A stretch of DNA of 64,000 nucleotides from CAVPJC01 sp963705155 (GTDB taxonomy: Bacteria; Chloroflexota; Anaerolineae; Anaerolineales; UBA4823), in contig CAVPJC010000005.1 in the NCBI GenBank assembly GCA_963705155.1, positions 31,976 to 95,975 on the forward strand. The letters are read 5' to 3'. Positions 56,439-64,000 of the stretch are shown one piece after another. Made by a program: the position numbers and the translations under genes. Each line of letters opens with the position of its first letter. Within the stretch, counting starts at the first letter, position 1. The notes beneath the pieces were generated by a model. It was not told where the DNA came from. It saw only the letters and a program-made list of their open reading frames with translations, and made no database searches.

Positions 56439-57467
56439 CTATTGCCTGACGGCGTTCAGGAAATCTGCCAGCAGGCCGTAGGCGGTGGTGTGCGGACCGG
56501 GGTCGGCCTCAATAATCGAGAGCAGGCCGAGTACGTCGCTGTCAAACTGGATGATGCTGGTGGTGTTATCCACGTTGTACATGGGCGAGTCTGTTCCAAC
56601 CATTTCGGGCGCCACGCGCGCCTTCAGGCCTGCCCCCTGGCGTTCAGCAGAGCACACCAGCTTCCAGCGTTTGCCCAGGCTGCGCGCCCGGTCAATTTCA
56701 GCAGGCGTGATCCCCCGGATGCCGGTTCGATCCACATCAGCGGGCTTGAGCGGAATATCCATCAGCACGGTTGCCAGAGCCGCCACCTTGACAGAGGCGT
56801 CCCAGCCATCGATGTCGCCGCTGGGGTCTGTCTCAGCAATTCCCACCGATTGTGCGTAGGCAACCGCATGATCAAAGCTCTCGCCGCCTTCCATCCGATT
56901 CAGGATCAAATTCGTGGTTGAGTTTAAAACACCGCGAAATGAGCGCAGGTGGGCAGCGGGGAGTGTTTCTCGATACAGGGAGAAAATCGGGGCACCATCC
57001 ATCACAGAAGATTCGAAGAAGAATTTGCGGCCGCGTGAAGCAGCCAGCCGGGTCAACATATGATAGGCGTGCACCACGGGACCTTTATTGGCAGTGATGG
57101 CGTGCATATCGCGTTCCAGGGCAATCCGCAGGTGGTCAACAGCCGGCTGCCCGCTGGTGTAATTTACAGGTGAGTTTTCAAAGAGCACATCTGCGGGGCA
57201 GTTTCGAGCAAATTCGATGCCGCTGGATGGAGCTGGTTGTGCGGACAGACTGGCGAGGGAGGCGTCCGACTGCATGCAATCCAGAGCGGTCTGCAGGCTG
57301 ATGCCCTGCCCGTCAATCGCCGCGCCGTGCCGGCCGGTGAAAAACCCGGTGGCACTGTATGTGACGTCGTAACGCGCCTTGATTTCATCCTGTTTGCGCA
57401 GCAGCAGGCGGGCGAGCGCCTGGCCAACATTTCCAAAGCCTAGAAAAGCGAGTCGATAATGGGTCAT
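56439..57467 (-). CDS. hom: Homoserine dehydrogenase
   Basis: 342 residues, no ACT domain. Reduces aspartate semialdehyde to homoserine. RLAFLGFGNVGQALARLLL (NAD site), AITANKGPVVHAYHMLTRLA (Lys), GVLNSTTNLILNRMEGGESF (family signature), EADPGPHTTAYGLLADFL. The NAD motif begins at residue 8. It is the threonine/methionine pathway entry. A strong hairpin lies upstream (57491-57531). Its frame is intact. Confidence 0.93.
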   Translation of the reverse strand: MTHYRLAFLGFGNVGQALARLLLRKQDEIKARYDVTYSATGFFTGRHGAAIDGQGISLQTALDCMQSDASLASLSAQPAPSSGIEFARNCPADVLFENSPVNYTSGQPAVDHLRIALERDMHAITANKGPVVHAYHMLTRLAASRGRKFFFESSVMDGAPIFSLYRETLPAAHLRSFRGVLNSTTNLILNRMEGGESFDHAVAYAQSVGIAETDPSGDIDGWDASVKVAALATVLMDIPLKPADVDRTGIRGITPAEIDRARSLGKRWKLVCSAERQGAGLKARVAPEMVGTDSPMYNVDNTTSIIQFDSDVLGLLSIIEADPGPHTTAYGLLADFLNAVRQ

Positions 57468-57490
57468 GGTGATAACTCCAGAGTTAAGAT

Positions 57491-57531
57491 GATTTACCGG
57501 GCATCCCCCACCGGGGGCACACAGGTAAATC
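57491..57531 (-). promoter_or_regulatory. Stem-loop upstream of hom
   Basis: In minus-strand orientation an outer 8-bp stem (GATTTACC / GGTAAATC, plus positions 57491-57498 and 57524-57531) encloses a second CCCCC/GGGGG stem (57505-57509 / 57513-57517). It ends 24 bases before the hom ATG. No U-run follows, so it is not a simple terminator; a leader or mRNA-stability element is possible. I do not match it to a known riboswitch. Confidence 0.45.
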
Positions 57532-57545
57532 TAAAATAGATAAAC

Positions 57546-58301
57546 TTATACCGGCGGCCAGGGGTACTGCCTCCGGCCGGGATCTGGATCAGGAAAAATC
57601 CCGGCAGCCAGCAATCGCGCGCTGCGGTGCGCCAGTGCGCCAATTTCACCGCTGCTCAGGTAGCGATGCAAGGCGCCGGTCAAATCCATAGACGTCTCGT
57701 CTGGTGGGTCAGCAATTTTGGTGCCCAGCTTCACAACCAATTTCTCCACATCCTGGCACAGGTTGTCTGGAATGCTTTCGCCGGAAAAATCCCAGATCAC
57801 CGTGCGCAACTTATCGTCCACGTGAAAGCACAACCCATGGTCGATCAGCCATAGGTGTCTTTCTGGATCCATCAAGAGGTGGCTGCCTTTGCGGTCTGCG
57901 TTGTTTAACAGCAGGTCAAAGAGCACCACAGGGCGCAAGCGCTGGCGATCCTCTTCCGTAAAGTTGAAATAATGATACTCCGGGTTGTGTTCAATAAATT
58001 GCTGCAAAGAACCAGGCCCCATGGGGCCGTCTTTGCGGTAAACAGTCACCGGCACAAGCTCCCAACCCAGGGCCTCGCTGACCAACCAGGCGGCAGTTTC
58101 TCGCCGGGCCAGGGTAGCCGGGGGAAAATCCCACAGCGGGCGGACGCCGCGGGTGGGCTTATAGACGGCCTGGAGGGAATAATCCGGATGCTCGACCTGC
58201 ACCAGATAGGTGTAGTTCGAACCCCACATGAACTCGCCTTTGAGGCTCAGCTTGCCTGTTTGCAGGGCAGACCGGATGGCATCGCTATCAGGCGGAGACA
58301 T
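57546..58301 (-). CDS. SCO1664-family protein (PI3/4-kinase-like fold suspected)
   Basis: 251 residues, intact; start on the stop of DUF3090 (TGATG). Recognised from SNYTYLVQVEHPDYSLQAVY with VYKPTRGVRPLWDFP, LVPVTVYRKDGPMGPGSLQ, and the motifs VVLFDLLLNNADRKGSHLL and LWLIDHGLCFHVDDKLRTV. The last two match catalytic-loop and DFG-like patterns in HipA/PI3-4-kinase folds, so ATP use is suspected. Function unknown. It forms a conserved triad with the next two genes. Confidence 0.88.
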   Translation of the reverse strand: MSPPDSDAIRSALQTGKLSLKGEFMWGSNYTYLVQVEHPDYSLQAVYKPTRGVRPLWDFPPATLARRETAAWLVSEALGWELVPVTVYRKDGPMGPGSLQQFIEHNPEYHYFNFTEEDRQRLRPVVLFDLLLNNADRKGSHLLMDPERHLWLIDHGLCFHVDDKLRTVIWDFSGESIPDNLCQDVEKLVVKLGTKIADPPDETSMDLTGALHRYLSSGEIGALAHRSARLLAAGIFPDPDPGRRQYPWPPV

Positions 58302-58831
58302 CACGAATGAGAGTGACCATTCTTTTTCGGACAGAAATGGCCTTTGGGATCCATGGGCTGCCCACACTGGGGGCATATGGGGCGTCCACGCGAAGTGATC
58401 TCCATGCCCCAGTGGCACATGGCGCGCATCTGGGAGCGTGTGCACCAGAAGCGCACGACACTGCTCTCATCGGGGTTGGCGCCCTCCGCTACGATCTCGC
58501 GGGCGATCAAAACCACCTGGTCGTTTTCCATATCATATCCAAGGCCGAGCTCTCCAGTGCGGAACAGGGGGTCCAACGGCGGGTGGATGTGCATTTTTTC
58601 TTCGTCATAATCAGCAGATGCCTGGGCGAGATCCGGGAAACGCTCGTAAACTTCGGCGAGGAATTGCTCCAGGCCAACCGCCAGCGATTGGATTTGGATT
58701 TTCTCCACAATCAAGGTGAGTGTGCGCTGCTCTTGCCAGGCCTGGATATAAAAGATGCGTTTTCCGGGCTGTCCGATGGCATCGGTTGTGATATGGGTAA
58801 CCGGGCGAAAATCTATTTCCTGAGGGGGCAT
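58301..58831 (-). CDS. DUF3090-family protein with C-terminal zinc ribbon
   Basis: 176 residues. RPVTHITTDAIGQPGKRIFY and GLGYDMENDQVVLIAREIV, then a zinc-ribbon-like end CPQCGQPMDPKGHFCPKKNG (Cys/Cys...Cys). DUF3090 proteins have no defined activity. Co-occurs with the SCO1664 and phosphomutase-like genes. Intact. Confidence 0.9.
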   Translation of the reverse strand: MPPQEIDFRPVTHITTDAIGQPGKRIFYIQAWQEQRTLTLIVEKIQIQSLAVGLEQFLAEVYERFPDLAQASADYDEEKMHIHPPLDPLFRTGELGLGYDMENDQVVLIAREIVAEGANPDESSVVRFWCTRSQMRAMCHWGMEITSRGRPICPQCGQPMDPKGHFCPKKNGHSHS

Positions 58832-58873
58832 GAGGCGTCTCCTGATAACAATCGTGGATAAAGTATAACAGAA

Positions 58874-59491
58874 TCAGGGTTTCGATACGTTAAAAGATAG
58901 ATCATAATTGAGGGTCATCAGGTGGCTTCCGGTTTCGCCGATGTGCAAAGCGGTTATTGAAGTGGGGGCAACAGCCAGGCGCTGAAAATGATCCAGCGGC
59001 AGACCGATAAAGTAAGCCACTGCCAGCTTGATCGGATCTGCGTGTGAAAAACAGACGACAAGGTCCTGAGGGGCGTGCAGCGTACTCAATGTCAATAGCT
59101 CGGAAGCGATACGTTGTTGAACTTCGGCAAATGATTCACCGCCTGGAAAACGAAAAAGCGAAGGCGAATTCTGAACAATTCGCCAGATCTTTAACCGGCG
59201 CAGGCTCTTCCACGACTTTCCGGTCCACTCTCCAATTTCACCCTCATTCAGGCCCGGGCGTGTGATCACTTCCATGCTCAGTACCTTCGCCAGCGGGGCG
59301 GCAGTCTCCTGAGCGCGTTCCATGGGGCTGCTGTAAATGGCCTTAACCGGCGCTGCGCTGAGCTTATCGGCGACAGCCTGGGCCTGGGCGCGGCCTTTTT
59401 GGTTGAGATGTACACCTGGCAGCCTGCCGGGCATACGGGATTTCTTGATGTAATCGTTTTCTCCATGGCGGATTAATAAAAACATTGGCAT
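58874..59491 (-). CDS. Histidine-phosphatase-family phosphomutase-like protein
   Basis: 205 residues. LIRHGENDYIKKSRMPGRLP (RHG motif with catalytic His), HLNQKGRAQAQAVADKL, IYSSPMERAQETAAPLAKVL, and CFSHADPIKLAVAYFIG (second His). This is the MSMEG_4193-type member of the triad. Substrate not known. Intact. Confidence 0.92.
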   Translation of the reverse strand: MPMFLLIRHGENDYIKKSRMPGRLPGVHLNQKGRAQAQAVADKLSAAPVKAIYSSPMERAQETAAPLAKVLSMEVITRPGLNEGEIGEWTGKSWKSLRRLKIWRIVQNSPSLFRFPGGESFAEVQQRIASELLTLSTLHAPQDLVVCFSHADPIKLAVAYFIGLPLDHFQRLAVAPTSITALHIGETGSHLMTLNYDLSFNVSKP

Positions 59492-59568
59492 GCGGTTACC
59501 TGATATTGGATTAGGTGATGGGTTGGCTTGCCCATCTGGGATTACTTGAACCTGGCTGAGGCTCAGCC

Positions 59569-60988
59569 TTAGCCTTTGCCAGACGCCTTGTGCTTTTGCT
59601 TGATGTCCTTGATCTCAGTCTCGGATAGCTCTGGAAGGGTCTCGTCGCGACTGATCCCCAGGACTTTGCGCTGCGCTTCACGCCAGAGCGCCAGTCGATC
59701 GACCACCTGAGACTCATAGCCCTGGCTGGATGGCCGGTAAAAATAGGTTCCCAGCAGAGGGCGGGGCAAATACTGCTGCGGGTAGAAAATGCTGTGGGTC
59801 GTCGTGAGGGTACTGGTAGCCTTTGCCGTGACCCAGGGCGCGCCCATCGCGGTTATCGTCTTGCAGGTGGGAGGGAACGCCGGTGATACCCTGCTCTTCA
59901 ATCAGTTGGAAGGCCTTGAAATATGCGCCGGCGCTGTTTGATTTTGGCGCAGTTGACAGGTACAGCGTGGCTTCCACAATCGGGTAGATGCCTTCCGGCA
60001 GGCCGATGTAATCAAAGGCCTGGGCTGCAGCGTTGGCCACCACCAATCCCAGCGGGTCACCCAGGCCGATATCCTCGCCGGCAAGAATTATCAGTCGCCG
60101 CAAGATAAAGCGCGGGTCTTCGCCAGCATACAGCATCTTTGCCAACCAGTACAGCGCGGCATCGGGGTCGGAACCCCGCACCGATTTGATGAAGGCGGAG
60201 ATGGTGTCATAATGGGCGTCGCCGTCTTTATCGTATAAAACAGCACGGCGCTGGATCAATTCCTGGGCTACCTCAAGTGAAACCCGGATGGCTCCGTCTT
60301 CACCCGCCGGCGTGCTTTCCACCGCCAGCTCGAGAGCGTTGAGGGCATTGCGGGCATCGCCGCCGGCGACGCGGATCAAATGCTGGACGGCAGCTTCATC
60401 CATGAGGATTTTTCGGCTGCCAAAGCCGCGCTCGGGATCCTGGATGGCATGCTCCAAAATGCGGCGCACATCCGAATCCTGCAGCGAACGGAGCTGGAAG
60501 ACGCGCGAGCGCGAAACCAGCGCCCCGATGACTTCAAAATAGGGGTTCTCGGTGGTCGCGCCGATGAGCGTGAACGTGCCGTTCTCAACATGCGGCAGCA
60601 GCCCGTCTTGCTGGGCCTTATTCCAGCGGTGGACTTCATCCACGAAGAGGATGGTTTTGGTTTGATAGAGCTTGCGGCGCTCCAGGGCTTTATCGATCAC
60701 ATCTCGGAGGTCGGCTTTGCCTGCCATGACCGCCGAAAGGGTTTCGAAGTGGCTGCGGGTCTGGTTGGCGATGACCATCGCCAGGGTGGTTTTACCGGTG
60801 CCGGGAGGCCCCCACAGGATGATGGAGGAAAACAGCCGGTCGGCTTCGATGGCGCGGCGCAGCAATTTGCCTGGCCCCAGGATTTCCTCCTGCCCGATAA
60901 ATTCATCCAGGGTGCGCGGGCGCATCCGGGCGGCGAGCGGCGCTTCGGATCGCATCCGGTCATTCATAGCGTGGGTGAAGAGGTCCAA
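59569..60988 (-). CDS. rarA: Replication-associated recombination protein A / MgsA-type AAA+ ATPase (one frame break)
   Basis: ~472 residues. RMRPRTLDEFIGQEEILGPG, Walker A IILWGPPGTGKTTLAMVIAN, Walker B ILFVDEVHRWNKAQQDGLLP, sensor LIGATTENPYFEVIGALVS, and ARNALNALELAVESTPAGED. C-terminal VAQELIQRRAVLYDKDGDAH and HYDTISAFIKSVRGSDPDAA are typical; after a slip near 59800 LRPLLGTYFYRPSSQGYESQ completes it. RarA acts at stalled replication forks. TTG start directly after the hepT stop; one operon with mntA-hepT. A degenerate copy of part of it lies at 63810-64000. Confidence 0.93.
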
Positions 60989-61348
60989 TCAGATGTCCCC
61001 TGTTGAGAGATCATGGATCACTTGTTCGATCTGGCTTTTCAGCCCTGGTAAATCCTGTTCGATGATCTGCCAGACGATTTCTTGATTGACCCCAAAGTAG
61101 TGAAGCATCAGGCGGTCACGGGTTCCTGCCATGTCTCGCCAGGGAATAGCCGGATGCTGGTCTCGCAACTCGTCTGAAAGATTCTTGGTCGCCTCGCCGA
61201 AAACTACAAGATTGCGAATGACTGCATCCTGAGTTTTATGGTCTCCCAGGTATTCATCCCAGTTCATGCCCGCGGTATATTCAAGGATGCGATTGATCGC
61301 ATATTCGGTATCCAACAAAAAATCTTGCTCTCGCCAGTTCTTAGACAT
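60989..61348 (-). CDS. hepT: HepT-like HEPN-domain toxin
   Basis: 119 residues, four-helix HEPN (DUF86) protein: ILEYTAGMNWDEYLGDHKTQ, VFGEATKNLSDELRDQHPAI, and DRLMLHYFGVNQEIVWQI. In the canonical R-x4-H-x-Y site (RDRLIHGYF-like) this protein has R-D-R-L-M-L-H-Y: the His is shifted by one. Activity is therefore uncertain. HEPN RNases are neutralised by the neighbouring nucleotidyltransferase. Directly followed by rarA. Confidence 0.9.
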   Translation of the reverse strand: MSKNWREQDFLLDTEYAINRILEYTAGMNWDEYLGDHKTQDAVIRNLVVFGEATKNLSDELRDQHPAIPWRDMAGTRDRLMLHYFGVNQEIVWQIIEQDLPGLKSQIEQVIHDLSTGDI

Positions 61349-61661
61349 GGATTAACAACTCTTGAATATCTTTGGCAATGTGTGCTCGACGAGGGTCTGC
61401 CGTACCGGTTTCGAGCGTGGTTGCAGTAATTAAATCCACCTTGCGTCCCAGTTTTTCTTCCAGGTAATCTGCTAACTCGACGAAAGCAAAGCCAAGCGGC
61501 CTGGCAAGCGTGACAACAAGGTCAATATCGCTATGTTCAGACGCATCATCACACGCAAAAGAACCGAACAGGGCAATCTGCTCAACGCCGAAGCGCTGCC
61601 GCAGGATCGGCATTTCTTTTTGAATGATTTTCAAGACCGCAATCCTGTCCAAAGGTTTCAT
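61341..61661 (-). CDS. mntA: MntA-like nucleotidyltransferase antitoxin
   Basis: 106 residues. Polymerase-beta-like fold: VEQIALFGSFACDDASEHSD holds the GSF...D signature, then IDLVVTLARPLGFAFVELAD. MntA family members AMPylate HepT. The ATG at 61661 has AAAGGTG upstream; an in-frame GTG lies 9 bases further up. Overlaps hepT by 8 bases. Confidence 0.9.
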   Translation of the reverse strand: MKPLDRIAVLKIIQKEMPILRQRFGVEQIALFGSFACDDASEHSDIDLVVTLARPLGFAFVELADYLEEKLGRKVDLITATTLETGTADPRRAHIAKDIQELLIHV

Positions 61662-61688
61662 ACCAATCACCTTTCTGTATTCAAGATG

Positions 61689-61717
61689 ATTATAATGCCG
61701 GGCAGGAGGAGGGGCAA
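61689..61717 (-). promoter_or_regulatory. Promoter of the mntA-hepT-rarA operon
   Basis: On the minus strand TTGCCC (61712-61717), 17-base spacer, TATAAT (61689-61694): a good -10 with a weaker -35, 28 bases before the mntA start. A plus-strand TATAAT at 61722-61727 may serve the divergent gene at 61751. Confidence 0.6.
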
Positions 61718-61750
61718 GGAGTATAATTTGACAACAGGTAGTGAAATAGC

Positions 61751-62245
61751 ATGAAAACTAGCCAGTCACATTTTGGTGAAATGCCACCCAGATATAATTT
61801 TGTTCTCAACCCTTACCCGGATATGAGCGTTTCAAGCTGTCCTTTTTGTGGGCAAAAAACGGGCCAAAGAAAACTCCCATTACTAATTCATATTGTCCCA
61901 ATAAACTTGATCGCGCTAAATTACACTTGTTGTTACTGCCAGGCATGTGATTTGTTGATCGCCCACAAACACGAAATTGAGCATCTGTTGACCGGTTTGT
62001 TCAGCCAAGCCAACCCGGACATGGTAGGAAATGAGTATTTGGTTATGGGAACAGTAGAGAAAAGAGCGTGGCGCGAAGGTTTACAGAAACCAAAATCCGT
62101 AGCAGAAATGCTTCCGTACGCCAGCGACTTTGCATCCTATTACAAGGAATTGCGTGCAAGGGGCACTGGCTGGTATCCTACGGGTCAGGAGCCGCGCATC
62201 ATGGAGCCTCCCGTGTCGCAAGAGTGGGTGAAATCAACCAGGTAA
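61751..62245 (+). CDS. Hypothetical protein with two Cys-pair motifs
   Basis: 164 residues, intact. SSCPFCGQKTGQRKLPLL and NYTCCYCQACDLLIAHKHEI carry four to six Cys that could bind one zinc. The C-terminal half (AEMLPYASDFASYYKELRAR) is helical. No family recognised. Opposite in direction to the decayed operon that follows, and divergent from mntA. Confidence 0.7.
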   Translation: MKTSQSHFGEMPPRYNFVLNPYPDMSVSSCPFCGQKTGQRKLPLLIHIVPINLIALNYTCCYCQACDLLIAHKHEIEHLLTGLFSQANPDMVGNEYLVMGTVEKRAWREGLQKPKSVAEMLPYASDFASYYKELRARGTGWYPTGQEPRIMEPPVSQEWVKSTR

Positions 62246-62260
62246 ACTTTTCGACCTTCA

Positions 62261-62590
62261 TTATCTTATTCGCTCGTTCACCTACAATTCGGCGTACAAG
62301 ATATCATTTTCTGCTTGCAATCGATCGCGCAAGGCTTTGATCGCCTAGTGTTCAGTACCGCCCTTGGTGGGGTAATACTCTGGATCATCGAAGACGGAAT
62401 CGATTACATCCACCAAACACTCGATATCCCAACGCCACAGACCAATGAGCCGGACACCCTGGTAGTTGGCAATGCGGCGATCCAGGCCAAAGCTTTCTGC
62501 CATCATTCAGACAAAACTTTGGAGTTCATCTAACTCCAGGCCGGTGATCAAGATGCTGGCTTTGCGATCTTTACTGCCAGGTTTTACCAT
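62261..62590 (-). pseudogene. 109-codon gene with three in-frame stop codons
   Basis: One unbroken frame of 110 codons from ATG at 62590 (overlapping the DUF6398 stop, ATGGTAA) to TAA at 62261. It is interrupted by TGA at codon 28, TAG at 82 and TAG at 103. Conserved-looking segments are RKASILITGLELDELQSFV, AESFGLDRRIANYQGVRLIG, LWRWDIECLVDVIDSVFDDP and AIKALRDRLQAENDILYAEL. The stops look like C-to-T changes in CGA/CAG-type codons. Without frame loss this is a recent pseudogene, or a gene damaged by base changes. Family uncertain. Confidence 0.55.
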
Positions 62591-63103
62591 TTATATCCTT
62601 TTTCTCCAGGGATGAAGGGGATCAACCCTTTATGATAGGCCGCTTCTTGCAGGGATGACGGAAGTGTCGGGCATTTCAATAGGTCGTTAACCATCGCCAT
62701 CCAGGCCATTGGATTATTCGCCATGTCGTGGGCAGCGTCCACCGAGAATCCATCGGCAAACCTTGAGCATCTGCTTGATCTGGCTGGATTTGCTTCCGCG
62801 GGTGCTTTTGGATATTCCAAACCAGTCGGGCAGTTCAATTGCGCGCATATGCGGGGTATGACTTTTGTCGAAAAGAAAATTGACGAATCGATTGTCTAGG
62901 CGATAGCGCAGGCCCAGCTTTTGGCGTGTCCGCCTGTCAAGGGTGATGGCCGCTTGCACGCCAGCGCGGCTGTCATCTGGCGGCACAATTGGGCTACTCT
63001 TCATTCAGCTTTTCACGGGCAGGGCATTCGTCAGAGTTGTGATTTCACTATACTGGGATTGCATGGTTTCAGGCACAGACAAGCTTTTCGTTTTAGGAGG
63101 CAG
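62584..63103 (-). pseudogene. DUF6398-family protein (several frame breaks, changed start codon)
   Basis: Segments in different frames line up as VPETMQSQYSEITTLTNA, REKLNEE, AQLCRQMTAALACKRPSPL, GHAKSWACAIA, FVNFLFDKSHTPHMRAIEL and NNPMAWMAMVNDLLK, ending GLIPFIPGEKGYKW. AAGGAG stands where the start codon should be, with CTG at 63101-63103 in place of ATG. At least four frame changes are needed. I place it in DUF6398 from memory of the motif order. It seems to follow the gene at 63137-63750 in the same operon. Confidence 0.55.
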
Positions 63104-63136
63104 TGGAAACTCCTTATTCGGCAGTAACAGGCAGGT

Positions 63137-63750
63137 TTATGAATTACCCGGGGCATCAAACCCAATAATGTAGTCGAAATTCCCTTCCCCTGCCGTGCGC
63201 ATCAACTGAATTCACAATCGCTCACGCATTATCATAAGGGCCTGTCACAAACACGGCTTTCCTCGTGCCCGAACTCAACATGATGGATTCGGACATCGGC
63301 AGAAGGCGGGTCAAGTACTAGGGAGCTTTGGCAAAATCCGGTGAGGTTCAAAACCATACTGGCGCGCATAATCTACCGCTCCATAGATAATTTCATGAGC
63401 CAAGCCAGTTTCAAGCCGTGGCGCTCCCGAACACATTCGAGGCAGATCTCGCTCAAACCAATTCCGGACACATCCGTTTCCCACAGCGCATTCTTCACCC
63501 CTAAACAGTAAAGTTCCACCATAAATGCCCCATATCCAACCCGGTTATTGTCTTGCAATCGAGCAACAATGACTGGGGTAATCCCTTGTTCTTGCCAGCC
63601 TTCCATCACCCAACAGCCCAGGACTGTGAAATCTCGAGCGTGCTCTAAATATTGCGTTGAACTATGAAGCTGATGGGTTTGGGCCTGGAGACCCCTGCCA
63701 TAAGGTAACTTTTCATTCGGGATTTTGTTTATTTTTTTTTTGGTTGCCAT
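63137..63750 (-). pseudogene. Conserved hypothetical protein (frame breaks and a TGA codon)
   Basis: Readable to ~125 codons from ATG 63750: basic start (MATKKKINKIPNEKL), then ARDFTVLGCWVMEGWQEQGI, TPVIVARLQDNNRVGYGAFM and VELYCLGVKNALWETDVSG. After frame changes the sequence continues AHEIIYGAVDYARQYGFEPH, VLDPPSADVRIHHVEFGHEE and, past an in-frame TGA, LMRTAGEGNFDYIIGFDAPG to the stop at 63137. The family is conserved, but I cannot name its function. It heads the decayed operon. Confidence 0.5.
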
Positions 63751-63809
63751 AGTGTAGATTAAGTGATTCTCGAATATCCTTCACAAAAGGAATGGCTTGG
63801 TTTGTTAGT

Positions 63810-64000
63810 CCTTGCGGCGCTCGTGTTTTTTTTTGATCGCATCTCGGAATCAGGCGTTCCTGCCATGACCACCGAAAGGGTTTCGTGGTGGCTGCGGGTC
63901 TGGTTGGCAATGAGTATCGCCAGGGTGGTTTGGCCCGAGTGCCGGGAAACCCGGCGGAAGGATGATGGATGAAAACAACCGACCTCATGATAACCCGGTG
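63810..64000 (-). pseudogene. Degenerate second copy of part of rarA
   Basis: The DNA from 63810 to the right edge aligns with rarA 60670-60860 in the same orientation: both share CTTGCGGCGCTC, CATCTCGGA, CTGCCATGACC, CCGAAAGGGTTTC, GTGGCTGCGGGTCTGG, ATCGCCAGGGTGG and GGATGATGGA. Read as protein it keeps LAILIANQTRSHHETLSVVM, matching rarA LAMVIANQTRSHFETLSAVM, but Walker A is lost (SRHSGQTT). An internal A9-T9-type run breaks the frame. It may be a remnant or the end of a diverged copy that continues outside the window. Confidence 0.75.

Noticed and set aside
1..64000. tRNA, rRNA or CRISPR arrays
   Set aside because: No cloverleaf-like, ribosomal or regularly spaced repeat sequence was found by reading; a covariance-model scan was not possible here.

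Overview
The window looks like a piece of a Chloroflexota genome, most likely class Anaerolineae (inference). The supporting signs are: a sugar-phosphate-type bacterial microcompartment (BMC) locus with DeoC and RpiB; the SCO1664 / DUF3090 / phosphomutase triad, known mainly from Actinobacteria and Chloroflexi; a GatCAB amidotransferase; and moderately high GC. Gene content is dense, mostly housekeeping and acyl-CoA metabolism. No rRNA, tRNA or CRISPR array was recognised.

Layout. 1-5146 (minus strand): a BMC operon read from a near-consensus promoter at 5118-5146: rpiB, deoC, eutN, acylating aldehyde dehydrogenase, a hexameric shell protein, eutJ and a further shell protein cut by the left edge. 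DeoC would split deoxyribose 5-phosphate into glyceraldehyde 3-phosphate and acetaldehyde, and the dehydrogenase would turn acetaldehyde into acetyl-CoA inside the shell. 5333-7471: rplS, a class-I glutamine-amidotransferase-like hydrolase and murI. 7450-17076 (minus): a PhoD-like phosphatase, a DMT transporter, a flavin-fold protein, a CYTH protein, then a three-subunit acyl-CoA carboxylase (BCCP, AccC, carboxyltransferase) with an embedded alpha/beta hydrolase, a membrane protein and a zinc alcohol dehydrogenase. 17222-23711: a polyprenyl-phosphate-type GT2 enzyme overlapping a very large GT-C membrane protein, then an acyl-CoA dehydrogenase.

23902-30669: gatC-gatA and gatB, separated by a D-aminopeptidase and a lower-GC accessory block (two DUF488 proteins, a broken dual-OB protein, an AlkD-like protein). 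30719-37658: hydrolase, acetyltransferase, a pair of GGDEF proteins (the second with a ribbon-helix-helix-like tail), a lipoprotein, a cupin, a GMC oxidoreductase and an AbrB/ParE-type toxin-antitoxin pair. 37755-44619: 3-hydroxyacyl-CoA dehydrogenase, thiolase, HIT protein, xseA-xseB operon, DUF212 protein and murJ. 44721-56412: an IS4-like remnant, ankyrin protein, alkyltransferase-like protein, VOC protein, hydrolase, acetyltransferase, Tag, an ABC exporter, Ogt, transporter, thiolase and an epimerase. 56439-61661 (minus): homoserine dehydrogenase, the SCO1664/DUF3090/phosphomutase triad, and mntA-hepT-rarA. 61751-64000: a decayed accessory operon ending in a second, degenerate rarA segment.

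A dominant property is that roughly thirty otherwise well-conserved genes are split by single-base frame changes, often in short homopolymers. Domain order and key residues continue across each break, so most are probably assembly or sequencing indels. The last 2.5 kb and the dual-OB gene differ: they also carry in-frame nonsense codons and look like true pseudogenes.
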